Origin: JBEKSX01 sp049516635
GTDB taxonomy: Bacteria; Bacteroidota; Ignavibacteria; Tepidaquicellales; OLB5
Direction of reading: 5' to 3'
Assembly: GCA_049516635.1 (NCBI GenBank)
Contig: JBEKSX010000006.1
Coordinates: forward strand, 1 to 48,559
DNA length: 48,559 nt
Of the stretch, positions 17,668 through 26,687 are shown piece by piece. How positions within the stretch are numbered: the stretch's first letter is position 1; every line of letters starts with the position of its first letter. The notes under the pieces were generated by a model. That model was not told the DNA's origin. It searched no databases and was given only the letters and a program-made list of their open reading frames with translations. Both the position numbers and the translations under genes were made by a program.

Positions 17668-19383
17668 ATGAATAAAATTAAATTACCATTTATTCTTCAT
17701 TGTTTAATTTTTACTTCGATTATTTTTACCTCTTCACAGCTTTATTCACAGGTGGAAATGGTGCCTCCGTCAGATAAGATCTACGATTTTCTAGACAGGA
17801 TGTCTGTCAATAAAATAATCGATAATTACTCTTCTTCAATGCTCCCCATATCAAGAAGAGAAATTTCCAAATATTTGATAACGATCAACGTTAAAAGAGG
17901 AAAAATATCCCGGACTGATAAGAAGATCCTTGATGATTACCTTGTTGAATATGAATATGATATACAACGAACCCTAAAAAATTCTTCATCATTTTTTTCA
18001 GACTTTAAATTTTCAGATATATTCAGAGATAAAAAACAAAAATACCTGTTCTCTAAAGCAGATTCCAACGTCTCATTTTTCTGGGATGCTATAGGTGAGA
18101 TGAAATATTTTGGCGCTAAAGGCGACTCACTGGGAAAACCTCACCTGTCCACCGGTCTGCTTGGAACCAGGCTAAGAGGCACTTTATTCAACTCGGTTGG
18201 CTTTTATCTACGACTTTCTAACGGGGTACGCCTTGGCGGGACACAGGAAGATGCTATTACCGCTTCTCATTTTGACCCTGTTCTGGCTTCGACCAGAAAA
18301 TTCATTAGTGAGGGCAGTAAGACCTTTGATTCCTTCGAAGGATACCTCAGATATGCTACTTCTTCCGACTGGCTCGGGTTGACCGTGGGAAGAGAAGCTT
18401 TAAAATTCGGTACAGGTTTTATAGATCAGCTCATCATTTCAAATAATAACTCAGCACCCTACGATTACATTAAATTGGACTTATCATATAAAAAGATCAG
18501 GTATACATTTTTCCATTCAAATCTGGTAGGCAACGATTCCTTAGGTAAGCAGCTTTCTTCAAAGTATTTGGTATTCCACCGCCTGGAGTTTGGTCCTTTG
18601 TTTAACGGGGTCATGAAGTTTTCTTTCAATGAGATGCTGTTATACAGCGGCGTTCCGATAAATCTTGCTTTTATAAATCCTATCAGCTTCCTGACATCCG
18701 CTGACCTTAATACCGAGTCACCTCAAAAAAACACAAATAACTCAATTATTGCATTAGATGCTCAGTTCTACCCGGTTAAACATCTTACTGTTCAGGGCAC
18801 TTTTCTTATTGATGATATCAATTTTAACACACTTGGCAAAAACGATGTTACAAGCAATGATAATAAATTTGCTTATCAAGCGGGTCTTGAGTGGCAGGAT
18901 GCTTTTAAGATAAGTAATTTTAACTTTACCTATGAATATACGAGGATCGATCCATTCGTTTATACTCATAGAGAGAATAGCAATTATTACGCTAATTGGG
19001 GCTTACCTATCGGGCATAGTCTCCCTCCAAATTCCGATGAACACGCTGTAAAAATATCTTATTTTGCCGGGAGCAGATTAAATCTTGCATTAACATTTAA
19101 ACACCAGCGTTCAGGTGAAAACCTTACCGACAGTATCGGAAATGTTCTTATCAACTACGGCTCAAATATACTGCACGGTGAAAATGATTTTGTAATAAAA
19201 AATATATTTTTAAACGGATTAAGAGTAGATAGAAATATCTTTATAGCTGAGATAACCTGGCAGCCTATCCGTCAGTATTTTCTATCGATAAAATATCAAT
19301 ACGAAGCTGTTGACAACATTTTCCAGAATAATAGAAAGCTAAGTGATAGTATATTCTGGGGAACTTTTAGGGTAGATTATTAA
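17668..19383 (+). CDS. Capsule assembly Wzi-like outer-membrane beta-barrel protein
   Basis: A 571-residue protein with a signal peptide (about residues 1-27, cut after SQLYSQ). The mature part alternates short amphipathic beta strands with aromatic ends (for example GFYLRLSNGVRLGG, DWLGLTVGREALKFG, RIDPFVYTHREN), consistent with a large outer-membrane barrel. The pattern of an N-terminal helical part followed by the barrel, and its place directly after the polysaccharide enzymes, matches the Wzi family that holds capsule at the cell surface. Homology is recognised from general pattern rather than a fixed catalytic motif, so the exact function is tentative. It is probably co-transcribed with the locus. 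Confidence 0.72.
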   Translation: MNKIKLPFILHCLIFTSIIFTSSQLYSQVEMVPPSDKIYDFLDRMSVNKIIDNYSSSMLPISRREISKYLITINVKRGKISRTDKKILDDYLVEYEYDIQRTLKNSSSFFSDFKFSDIFRDKKQKYLFSKADSNVSFFWDAIGEMKYFGAKGDSLGKPHLSTGLLGTRLRGTLFNSVGFYLRLSNGVRLGGTQEDAITASHFDPVLASTRKFISEGSKTFDSFEGYLRYATSSDWLGLTVGREALKFGTGFIDQLIISNNNSAPYDYIKLDLSYKKIRYTFFHSNLVGNDSLGKQLSSKYLVFHRLEFGPLFNGVMKFSFNEMLLYSGVPINLAFINPISFLTSADLNTESPQKNTNNSIIALDAQFYPVKHLTVQGTFLIDDINFNTLGKNDVTSNDNKFAYQAGLEWQDAFKISNFNFTYEYTRIDPFVYTHRENSNYYANWGLPIGHSLPPNSDEHAVKISYFAGSRLNLALTFKHQRSGENLTDSIGNVLINYGSNILHGENDFVIKNIFLNGLRVDRNIFIAEITWQPIRQYFLSIKYQYEAVDNIFQNNRKLSDSIFWGTFRVDY

Positions 19384-19406
19384 ATAAGAGATAACATCTT
19401 TAGTAA

Positions 19407-20597
19407 GTGGATATAAAAGATAGAATAAAGCAACTTTCCGGAAAGTACGCGAAGGATATCATTGCTCTAAGGAGAAATCTTCACGAAAACCCTGAGCTAT
19501 CTTATAAAGAATACGATACATCTAAACTCATCTATCGCAAGCTAAAAGACCTAAAACTCCGTTCGGTACGAATTGTAACATCTACAGGTGTAGTAGCATT
19601 GCTGGAGGGAAATCAGAAAAAGGCAAAAGTATGTGTCGGATTAAGAGCTGATCTGGACGCTTTGCCGATAACTGAGGAAACAGGACTTCCCTATTCTTCT
19701 AAAAGACCCGGGATCATGCATGCATGCGGTCATGACGGACATGCATCGATGTTATATGGTGCAGCTCTTATATTAAATGAGATAAAAGATGAGATGAATG
19801 GATATGTGAAATTCATTTTTCAGCCTGCAGAGGAAAAAAATCCGGGGGGAGCTTCTGCTCTTACCAAGGCAGGTGTGCTGGCAAATCCGAAGGTTAACGT
19901 GATCTTTGGACAGCATGTAATTGTTAATAAACCCGCGGGAAGCTTCGGCTTTTGTCCCGGTGTCATGATGGCTTCACAGGATGAGATATACATCACAATA
20001 ATCGGAAGATCTGCTCACGGAGCTAAACCGCAGAATTCAATTGACCCGATCATAATAGCTTCACAGGTGATTCTTTCTCTTCAATCGATTGTGTCAAGAA
20101 ATACAGATCCCTATGAACCTGTAGTAGTTACCATCGGTAAGATAGAAGGCGGGACTACAACAAATATCATTCCTGCTGAAGTAAAGTTATCGGGTACCGT
20201 AAGAACCCTTAACGAAAAGATCCGAAAGAGGGTATTGAAATTAATTGAAAAAACTGTAAAAGGAATTACATCTTCTGCAGGAGCCGGATATAAATTAGAT
20301 ATATCTCCCGGCTATCCAGAATTAACCAATGACGAAGAAATTACCCGTTTTGCCGAAAAAGCCGCAGTCGAATTTACAGGCAGAAAAAATGTTTTTAAAG
20401 CTGAACGATTTATGGCCGCTGAAGATTTTTCTTATTATTTAAAGCAGACTCGCGGGACTTTTTACAGGATTGGAGTAGGGAATACTTCCGATATACATAC
20501 TCCGAAGATCATTATAGATGAGTCTGCCTTACCTGTCGGCGCAGGTTTTATGGCATATCTTGCCTGGAAATATTTGAATTCAGGTCAGAATTTTTGA
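19407..20597 (+). CDS. M20-family metal-dependent amidohydrolase (N-acyl amino acid hydrolase type)
   Basis: A 396-residue cytoplasmic dinuclear metallohydrolase that cleaves the amide of N-acyl amino acids. The family pattern is present: ENPELSYKEYDTS, GLRADLDALPI, the metal cluster MHACGHDGHASM (with the conserved Cys and His), FIFQPAEE with the catalytic Glu, FGQHV, the dimerisation segment GRSAHGAKPQNSIDP, and a C-terminal MAAEDFSYYL. All expected metal ligands are visible. The start is GTG 19407, 23 bp after the Wzi-like stop. It may be a read-through passenger of the polysaccharide transcript; no link to glycan synthesis is evident. Confidence 0.92.
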   Translation: MDIKDRIKQLSGKYAKDIIALRRNLHENPELSYKEYDTSKLIYRKLKDLKLRSVRIVTSTGVVALLEGNQKKAKVCVGLRADLDALPITEETGLPYSSKRPGIMHACGHDGHASMLYGAALILNEIKDEMNGYVKFIFQPAEEKNPGGASALTKAGVLANPKVNVIFGQHVIVNKPAGSFGFCPGVMMASQDEIYITIIGRSAHGAKPQNSIDPIIIASQVILSLQSIVSRNTDPYEPVVVTIGKIEGGTTTNIIPAEVKLSGTVRTLNEKIRKRVLKLIEKTVKGITSSAGAGYKLDISPGYPELTNDEEITRFAEKAAVEFTGRKNVFKAERFMAAEDFSYYLKQTRGTFYRIGVGNTSDIHTPKIIIDESALPVGAGFMAYLAWKYLNSGQNF

Positions 20598-20649
20598 CGA
20601 AGCTTGCTTTGTGAAGTTTTGGGAATTATAATAATCCTTATTGTATTAT

Positions 20650-22017
20650 TTATTTCAACAATACTATTTTTTTCGTATCTGTATAACCACCCGAGATCAT
20701 CCTGCAGAAATATATACCGCTTGCCAGCTCTCCTGCATTGAATTCTATTCTGTAACTGCCCGCTTGCTTGAATTCATTCACTAAAATTTTTACTTCCCTT
20801 CCGAGTATATCGACTATTGTCAATTTTACTTCGGAAGCTCCGGGCAGATCATATTTGATAAAAGTAGAAGGATTAAATGGATTCGGATAGTTTTGATAAA
20901 GCTTAAATTTTACCGGTAATGTATTTGACAATCCGTGAATCCCAATAAAAGGATTCAATAGTGAATATCTTTCGGAATTAGCTGTGACCCTGACAGGGTT
21001 TATCCCCGGTAATATTCCTCCGAACAAATAAAAGAAGACCGAATCAGCTCCTGGTCTGACTGCAATTGTTGGAATGTCACCGGCAGTATCCAGTGTGTTC
21101 GGCAAAAATTGTACCCAGGGTCCGAACTGAGGATAAAATCCCCAAATCTGTCCGTACGAAGCAGTATCTCTTAAGCCCGGCCCGAACAGCATCATGTTAT
21201 TAACCACATTTCCCCCAACTCTGTATATACCCTGGCGAAATGGAGCTATGGAATCATTTTCTAATGGTACCCATGTCAATGTATCCTGAAAAAAACCCCG
21301 ATAGATACTGTTAAGCACTGTCCCGTCAAACCCTCCAACAACCAGAAAATCATCTCCTACACATTCGGCATCTGCAGTCGTAAGTGCACTGGGAAAAACA
21401 CTCGAATAAGTAACCCATAAATTCTGAAATGGGTCATAAGACATAATGGTATTCATTACACCTGTGAATCCGTCTGTTGAGCCGCCTATAGTAAAAATCA
21501 GTGAATCTCTCCATACGCACACCGCCATTTCATGAAGAGCAGGTGCAGGAGCTGATGCTTTCACTACCCACCCTGTATCTCTATCCGGATCATATTTATA
21601 CAGAGCACCGTCGGGTGAATGGAAATCTGGACCTACCGAACCAACAAGGTACAGGGAGTCTCTTACTCTCACCAATTTTCCGAAAGCTCTCCCTAAAGGC
21701 AAGGAAGCTTTAGGTTCATAAGTATTCGTAGATAGATTATAAAAATAGCAGTTCTTCACATTATGCCCGAGGCTGTCAGCACCGCCGCATACAAGTATTT
21801 TATTACTATCCTGCCAGTAATATGCCAGAACTCCGTAGAGTGCCTGCGGTAAAGGTGCAATATGTAACCAGTTTCCATAAATTGTATCCTGGATCCCCCT
21901 GAACATCCAGTGTTCCGCTGATCTTATCGGAATTTTGGGCAGCGCACTATTCGGTTGGCTTAAAATAGGGTATTGTGCAATAATAAAGAATAAAATTAAA
22001 TATAATGTCTTTTTCAT
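20650..22017 (-). CDS. Secreted Kelch-like beta-propeller protein with T9SS sorting domain
   Basis: A 455-residue exported protein. It has a signal peptide (1-20, after LS) and then repeated units of about 50 residues with Kelch features (NKILVCGGADSLG, DSLIFTIGGSTDG, DDFLVVGGFDG, DSVFFYLFGGILPG; GG pairs preceded by hydrophobic runs and followed by Tyr/Trp). This gives a partial beta-propeller at about 45-350. The last 75 residues form a T9SS type A domain (QNYPNPFNPSTFIKYDLPG, ending DTKKIVLLK). A surface binding role is likely; no enzyme residues are recognised. It converges with the M20 gene, with 52 bp and no clear terminator between them. Confidence 0.87.
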   Translation of the reverse strand: MKKTLYLILFFIIAQYPILSQPNSALPKIPIRSAEHWMFRGIQDTIYGNWLHIAPLPQALYGVLAYYWQDSNKILVCGGADSLGHNVKNCYFYNLSTNTYEPKASLPLGRAFGKLVRVRDSLYLVGSVGPDFHSPDGALYKYDPDRDTGWVVKASAPAPALHEMAVCVWRDSLIFTIGGSTDGFTGVMNTIMSYDPFQNLWVTYSSVFPSALTTADAECVGDDFLVVGGFDGTVLNSIYRGFFQDTLTWVPLENDSIAPFRQGIYRVGGNVVNNMMLFGPGLRDTASYGQIWGFYPQFGPWVQFLPNTLDTAGDIPTIAVRPGADSVFFYLFGGILPGINPVRVTANSERYSLLNPFIGIHGLSNTLPVKFKLYQNYPNPFNPSTFIKYDLPGASEVKLTIVDILGREVKILVNEFKQAGSYRIEFNAGELASGIYFCRMISGGYTDTKKIVLLK

Positions 22018-22108
22018 TAAATGGAAAATGAACTTAAATTGAAAATAATCCGGATAAAAATAATTTATTGCAGCTTAATTTATTATCAAGTTCGTTACAT
22101 ATCAATGA

Positions 22109-22148
22109 AAATAAAAAGCCCGAATCCCGAGAATTCGGGATCCGGGCT
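22109..22148 (-). terminator. Rho-independent terminator for the 22174-24123 gene
   Basis: Arms 22117-22130 and 22135-22148 form a 14-bp stem with a GAAT/ATTC loop, followed on the minus strand by TTTTTAT. The single imperfect position is a G-U wobble in the minus-strand transcript but an A-C mismatch in the plus-strand one, which supports the minus direction. It starts 26 bp after the stop codon. Confidence 0.82.
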
Positions 22149-22173
22149 GGTAAGAGATTAACTCTTCTTCTGA

Positions 22174-24123
22174 TTACTTGATCAGTGTTAATTTCTTAGT
22201 GTCTGTGAATGAACCGGATTCTAACCTGTAGAAGTAAACACCGCTTGCAAGTGTTGAAGCATCGAAGGTCACATCAAATGAACCTGCGGTCTTGAATTCA
22301 TTTACAAGTGTCTTTACTTCACGTCCTAACAGATCATAAACAACCAGTTTCACGTTTCCTGCCTTCGGCAGCTGATACGTAATTATGGTTGTCGGGTTGA
22401 ACGGGTTAGGATAATTCTGCTTCAGGGCATATGTAGTTGGAATATTGTTCTGTGTATTTCCTACTGCAGTGATTGTACCCCATACGCAGAAGTTATCGAC
22501 TGCCCACCACCAATCCCAAGAGGGCTCGATACATGTTAATCTAAACTTTACACTCGGTTTTCCATTTGCTTCCGGTACCTGAGTTACTGAATGGAATGCT
22601 CTATTGGATGCTGTCCAAGTGAATTTATTGACCCATGTGGTTCCGCCGTCAGTGCTGACATCCATCTTTGCCTGGTCAGAACCAAGGACATAGAAGTCAT
22701 TGTCCATTTCAACATACACAGCATTCAAATTGGTACAGTTCAGAGCAGTTGTTAATGTAGCAGTCGAATTAATAGTTGTTCCTGAACCGCAGAGGTCAAC
22801 GTCTGCAGCCATAATGTTGCCGCTTGACGTGGGCGGCATCGTCATACCTGAACGCGGGGCTTCATTTATCCAGACGCATGTTCCGCCGTTATTGGTGATC
22901 GTCCAGTTTGATAGACTGTTGAACGCATCACAGAATTGGTTATACAAATCTACCATTACAGTAGTTGTTACCGTATCATTGACTCTGTTAGAATCGCATC
23001 CTATGCATGCAGCTATCTTAATGACTGCATTACCACCTGAAGCAGGCGTCCACGGGAATACAGTGTTCGTATCGAACGCATTCGGTGCAAGGGTGGCTAT
23101 TGTCTGTGTCGAACCAACCTGTGTACCGTTAACAAATAGCTTCACAGGAATACTGGTCTGCGTTGCAGATCCCATATTCGTAATCTTTGCTTTCATGTTG
23201 TATTGTGTACCGTGCACGAATGATGGAGGTAAGCTGACGAAAGGTCCTGCTGATATATCACATGAATAAGATGTGCATGTACCCGGAATACCAAACGCTA
23301 CCGGTTCACGTCCTGTCCACGTGGTTAATAAAGTTGTAGTACCTGTAGTCAGGTTGGCTTGACGAAGCTGGGCTGTACCTAAGGTGTTATTGTAAGCTGC
23401 AAGGTAGTAATTACCCGTTGACAGCTCAAAAGCAGCACCCTGTGCATAGTTAGCATCGAACCCGAGTGCTCCGATGATCGTCCCTGCACCTGTTGTGGTA
23501 TTGATCTTTATAAGATCATCATTTACGATATCGACGCTATACAGATCGCCTGCACAGTTTATTGACATTGCGATCAAACCGGGGTCGTTTGTAACGGTAC
23601 CAATTAAGGTAGCGGTGACCGGTGATGTGAGTGTAACCGTATACAGGTTTGATGCTGAAATATTGGTTGCACCGAGGTACATAGGTCCGGAGGGCAGTTT
23701 ATAAGCCAGACCTGTGCTTACGTAACCGCTCGCTACACCGCTGATTGTTCCTATGATCGTTTCTACACCGGTAGTTATATTTACCGTTCCCAGCTGATTG
23801 GCTGAGCCCGTTGTAATATAGTAATTGCCATTGGCAAAAGCGCCTCCGTATGACAAGGTTGCCAGTGATCCGATGGTTGTCCATGGTGTACCCGACGGTA
23901 TTGGTACGCTTGCGAATACATTCATTAAACCATCCTGGGCATACGCCGTTGAAGCAAGAAGATCAGGAAGTATTCCCGGACTATAGGGGACCTTTACGGT
24001 CTGTTGTTCGGATAATTTCGGCGAGATACCGAGCGATGGTCTATCCTGTGCATAAACATTGAATCCTAACGTTGCTACAAGCAAAAGAGAGATGAAAAGT
24101 GTTAATAGTTTCACTCTACTCAT
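22174..24123 (-). CDS. Secreted multidomain protein (propeller-like, CARDB-like, MAM-like) with T9SS sorting domain
   Basis: A 649-residue exported protein with a signal peptide cut after VYAQ (about residue 25). Residues about 60-285 form Gly/Thr-rich beta repeats like a propeller (GSLATLSYGGAFANGNYY, AAFELSTGNYYLAAY). About 295-395 resembles a CARDB adhesion domain (MKAKITNMGSATQTSIPVKL). About 400-560 is a jelly-roll/MAM-like domain (MDVSTDGGTTWVNKF, WWWAVDNFCVWG). The tail is a T9SS type A domain (QNYPNPFNPTTIITYQLPK, ending DTKKLTLIK). No catalytic residues are apparent, so an adhesive or structural surface role is inferred. It has its own sigma70-like promoter, a GGAG ribosome site and a strong terminator, which suggests a well expressed single gene. 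Confidence 0.88.
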   Translation of the reverse strand: MSRVKLLTLFISLLLVATLGFNVYAQDRPSLGISPKLSEQQTVKVPYSPGILPDLLASTAYAQDGLMNVFASVPIPSGTPWTTIGSLATLSYGGAFANGNYYITTGSANQLGTVNITTGVETIIGTISGVASGYVSTGLAYKLPSGPMYLGATNISASNLYTVTLTSPVTATLIGTVTNDPGLIAMSINCAGDLYSVDIVNDDLIKINTTTGAGTIIGALGFDANYAQGAAFELSTGNYYLAAYNNTLGTAQLRQANLTTGTTTLLTTWTGREPVAFGIPGTCTSYSCDISAGPFVSLPPSFVHGTQYNMKAKITNMGSATQTSIPVKLFVNGTQVGSTQTIATLAPNAFDTNTVFPWTPASGGNAVIKIAACIGCDSNRVNDTVTTTVMVDLYNQFCDAFNSLSNWTITNNGGTCVWINEAPRSGMTMPPTSSGNIMAADVDLCGSGTTINSTATLTTALNCTNLNAVYVEMDNDFYVLGSDQAKMDVSTDGGTTWVNKFTWTASNRAFHSVTQVPEANGKPSVKFRLTCIEPSWDWWWAVDNFCVWGTITAVGNTQNNIPTTYALKQNYPNPFNPTTIITYQLPKAGNVKLVVYDLLGREVKTLVNEFKTAGSFDVTFDASTLASGVYFYRLESGSFTDTKKLTLIK

Positions 24124-24171
24124 ATTTTTCTCCGATAATTTTTAAATAAGGGTTAGTTAAATAATTTTATA

Positions 24172-24200
24172 AGTATATAAACTTTTGTTTATATTGTCAA
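24172..24200 (-). promoter_or_regulatory. Sigma70-like promoter with palindromic spacer
   Basis: Read on the minus strand: TTGACA (24200-24195), a 17-nt spacer, and TATACT (24177-24172). The spacing is optimal and the -35 box is perfect. Transcription would begin about 40 nt before ATG 24123, which has GGAG seven nt upstream. Positions 24175-24194 are a perfect inverted repeat (ATATAAAC, AAAA, GTTTATAT) lying between and partly over the boxes, so it could be an operator. Confidence 0.55.
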
Positions 24201-24322
24201 GTACACAATAAAGTGTAATATAATGATGACGTAAAACAGTTTAATTTTATGGCATCTCATATTCCCAGCTTAACATGGTACTTACACAGCATATTTTCCG
24301 TTCAGCGGGATTCCCCCCTATT

Positions 24323-24345
24323 ACTCGTAAAGATACGAGTTTTTT
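24323..24345 (+). terminator. Orphan terminator-like hairpin
   Basis: ACTCGTA (24323-24329), loop AAGA and TACGAGT (24334-24340) form a perfect 7-bp stem followed by TTTTT. It has terminator form on the plus strand, yet no plus-strand gene ends upstream of it. It could end an unannotated short RNA, stop antisense transcription, or be chance. Confidence 0.35.
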
Positions 24346-24751
24346 ATTATAGGTCAGATATCTTGGTTCCCCCTGAATATAGAACTACCACTGTTATTAC
24401 CAATATATACTATTATTACATCTGAATCAAGAGCAATATTTCCTGAATCAGACCTTATAATGTAATTGTCCAAGATATTACGTATTACAAGTTACTAAAA
24501 TATTTGTTCCAATAAACTTATATAATCTCGAAATTATTGTGTAATTCTCCTTTGTAAATCCGTATTAACTATTTGATTATTACGCATTTAACTTGCCAAA
24601 TTATCCCTTATTCTTGTGATCAGATTTCCGATATTCTCTTTCTATATAAAGAATATATAGAAAATTTAGTATTTTAAATAAAAATGATCGTGGACTCTCA
24701 ATATATGTATTTGCCAGCTATTTTGATTTAACTTTTTAATATTTAATACCT

Positions 24752-25600
24752 ATGTTAGAAAAAATAAATTTCCATCTTGTGAATAAATTGGGCTATTCGA
24801 TCGATATCGACTTTTTCCCGGCTCATCCTGAAATTGAAAATCATTTTTTTCCATTCATGCTTTTCTGCCACGGCTTTAAAGGATTTAAGGATTGGGGCGG
24901 GTTTCCATATATGATGGAACGTATTTCGAAATCAGGTATTTCATCCGCGAGCTTTAATTTTTCATTGAACGGTGTCGATGTTCAAAATCCAACGGAGTTT
25001 ACCCGTCTTGACCTGTTTGCGCAAAATACTTTTTCACAGGAACTGGAAGACCTTGGCCTGGTAATAGAGCATTTTTGTAACAATGCCAAAAAATTCAACA
25101 TCGATAGAAATAAGATCGCTGTGGCTGGACACTCACGCGGCGGGGGAATCACTATCCTCAAAGCGAATGAGGATAAGCGGGTTAAATGTTTGATAACTCT
25201 CGCAGCTGTTTCCGGTTTCGGCAGGTATTCCGAAGACCATAAAAGACGCTGGCGTAAGAAAGGTTATTTTGAAGTGGTCAATACACGCACTAATCAGATG
25301 ATGAGAATAAACACCACTCTTCTGGATGACCTTGAGAAAAATGAAAGCCGTCTGGATATCATTTCTGCGATCAAGAATTTAAGGATTCCTGTTTTGATCA
25401 TTCACGGAAAGGAAGACCTTTCCGTAAAATTCGAGGAAGCTGAAAACCTTTATAATAATTCTAATAAGGAACGAACTGAATTTTTTCCGGTGGCAAATAC
25501 AGGGCATACATTCGGCATTTCACACCCGTTCAATGGCACAACAAAATCATTCGAAACGGTTGTGGAAAAAATGATTGTATTTTTGAAAAAGAACCTGTAA
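24752..25600 (+). CDS. Alpha/beta hydrolase
   Basis: A 282-residue hydrolase with the nucleophile elbow GHSRGGG (Ser128) and an oxyanion-hole stretch FCHGFKGFKDWGGFP. A late IHGKEDLSVKFEEAENL segment carries the acid residue, and NTGHTFG supplies the catalytic His (about 257). This layout fits the dienelactone-hydrolase/acylaminoacyl-peptidase-like branch. There is no signal peptide, so it is cytoplasmic. The substrate is not predictable. It stands alone on the plus strand and converges with coaD, 13 bp between stops. Confidence 0.85.
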   Translation: MLEKINFHLVNKLGYSIDIDFFPAHPEIENHFFPFMLFCHGFKGFKDWGGFPYMMERISKSGISSASFNFSLNGVDVQNPTEFTRLDLFAQNTFSQELEDLGLVIEHFCNNAKKFNIDRNKIAVAGHSRGGGITILKANEDKRVKCLITLAAVSGFGRYSEDHKRRWRKKGYFEVVNTRTNQMMRINTTLLDDLEKNESRLDIISAIKNLRIPVLIIHGKEDLSVKFEEAENLYNNSNKERTEFFPVANTGHTFGISHPFNGTTKSFETVVEKMIVFLKKNL

Positions 25601-25613
25601 TTATTTGCCTGTT

Positions 25614-26126
25614 CTATCTCCCGAACTTCTGCAATAATTTTTTCAGGACGGGTTTCGGCACGAACGAGCTCACGTCACCGCCGTTCGCTGCTATTTCCCT
25701 CACGAGAGTAGAATTAAGGTAGGTATATTTTTCATTCGGCATAAGGAATACCGTTGTTACATTTTCCGCAATCTTCCTGTTGGTCAGTGCCATCTGGAAC
25801 TCATATTCAAAATCGGATATAGCCCGCAATCCCCTTACGACCGCATCTGCTTTCTGCGAAACGGCATAATCCACAAGCAAGCCTTTGAAACTGCTCACGG
25901 AAATATTCTTGCAATCCTTCGTGCAAGCTTTTATCATCTCAATTCTTTCATCAACCGAAAACGCTGTTTTCTTAGCCGAGTTTGTTGCTACAGCTATGAT
26001 CACATGGTCGAAAAGAAGACATGCCCTTTCAAGAACATCAATGTGGCCGTATGTTATCGGATCGAATGTACCGGGGTAGATTGCTTTTCTTATTTTGTCA
26101 CGGGTTGAAATTTTCTTCATGTTCAT
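25614..26126 (-). CDS. coaD: Phosphopantetheine adenylyltransferase (CoaD)
   Basis: CoaD transfers AMP from ATP to 4'-phosphopantetheine, the penultimate step of coenzyme A synthesis. The nucleotidyltransferase motif is AIYPGTFDPITYGHIDVLERA. Further landmarks are VVRGLRAISDFEYEFQMALTNR, the FLMPNEKYTYLNS segment and STLVREIA near the end, all typical. At 170 residues it is full length. ATG 26126 is used; an ATG two codons later is equally possible. It is the last gene of the hrcA-to-coaD run, 9 bp after rsmD. panB at 43331 works earlier in the same pathway. Confidence 0.97.
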   Translation of the reverse strand: MNMKKISTRDKIRKAIYPGTFDPITYGHIDVLERACLLFDHVIIAVATNSAKKTAFSVDERIEMIKACTKDCKNISVSSFKGLLVDYAVSQKADAVVRGLRAISDFEYEFQMALTNRKIAENVTTVFLMPNEKYTYLNSTLVREIAANGGDVSSFVPKPVLKKLLQKFGR

Positions 26127-26135
26127 CTTTCTTTA

Positions 26136-26687
26136 TCAGGTTGTAATAAAAAATTTAAAATGTGTATATCCGACCTTCTTATTGAGCACTTCAAAATCCT
26201 TTTCTGCTGAAGGCGAACTGATATCCTGACCGGACTCAAGTATAAAAACTCCAAACTTTCTCTTCAGCACCTCATCTGACAATTTCTTAAAATTCGGATA
26301 ATCATACGGAGGATCAGCAAATATAAGGTCAAAATATTCTTCTCCGGTCCCATTAAGAAATGACAAGGCATCCTTCTTGAAAAAGGAAATGTTCTCTCTG
26401 CATCCGAGCTCATCCGCTGTCTTCATTATGAGATCATGCGATTTCCACAAAATATCTACAAAGTTACACGAACCAGCACCTCTGCTGATACATTCGAACC
26501 CGATCGCGCCTGTACCCGAAAAAAGGTCGAGACATGATGCCCCTTCCAGATCTAACCTGCTCTGCAGTACATCGAATATCATTTCCCTTGCCCTATCGCT
26601 TGTTGGTCTAATAAGGTTTTTTTTCGGATCTTTAATACCGGGAGTAAAGATCTTCCTGCTTTTATATTTTCCCGAAATGATCCTCAA
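26136..26687 (-). CDS. rsmD: 16S rRNA (guanine966-N2)-methyltransferase RsmD
   Basis: A SAM-dependent methyltransferase that modifies G966 of 16S rRNA. It starts MRIISGKYKSRKI as RsmD proteins do, then RPTSDRAREMIFDVL, the SAM motif LDLFSGTGAIGFECISRGA and the catalytic FADPPYDYP. At 183 residues the length is normal. The start is TTG at 26687 and overlaps the stop of the PilM-like gene in a TTGA arrangement, so the two are translationally coupled. The pairing rsmD-coaD is widespread in bacteria. Confidence 0.96.
   Translation of the reverse strand: MRIISGKYKSRKIFTPGIKDPKKNLIRPTSDRAREMIFDVLQSRLDLEGASCLDLFSGTGAIGFECISRGAGSCNFVDILWKSHDLIMKTADELGCRENISFFKKDALSFLNGTGEEYFDLIFADPPYDYPNFKKLSDEVLKRKFGVFILESGQDISSPSAEKDFEVLNKKVGYTHFKFFITT

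Larger units (their letters stand above)
24124..24751. other. Intergenic region, 628 bp, promoter, hairpin and one coding-like remnant
   Basis: The stretch between the divergent genes at 22174-24123 and 24752-25600 is very AT-rich. It holds the sigma70-like promoter (24172-24200), a plus-strand terminator-like hairpin (24323-24345) and a 45-codon open frame without an ATG on the minus strand (24354-24491). That frame reads like beta-rich secreted protein (SDSGNIALDSDVIIVYIG) and may be a gene remnant. I saw no tRNA, riboswitch or repeat in the rest. Confidence 0.5.

Noticed and set aside
22700..23269. 189-codon plus-strand open frame
   Set aside because: It is antisense to the 22174-24123 T9SS gene, whose domains and sorting tail are clear; the antisense product has no recognisable fold or ribosome site.
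23305..23322. CCACGTGG palindrome as a possible parS site
   Set aside because: Only the 8-bp core is present inside a coding region; the flanks do not match the parS consensus and it is far from parAB.
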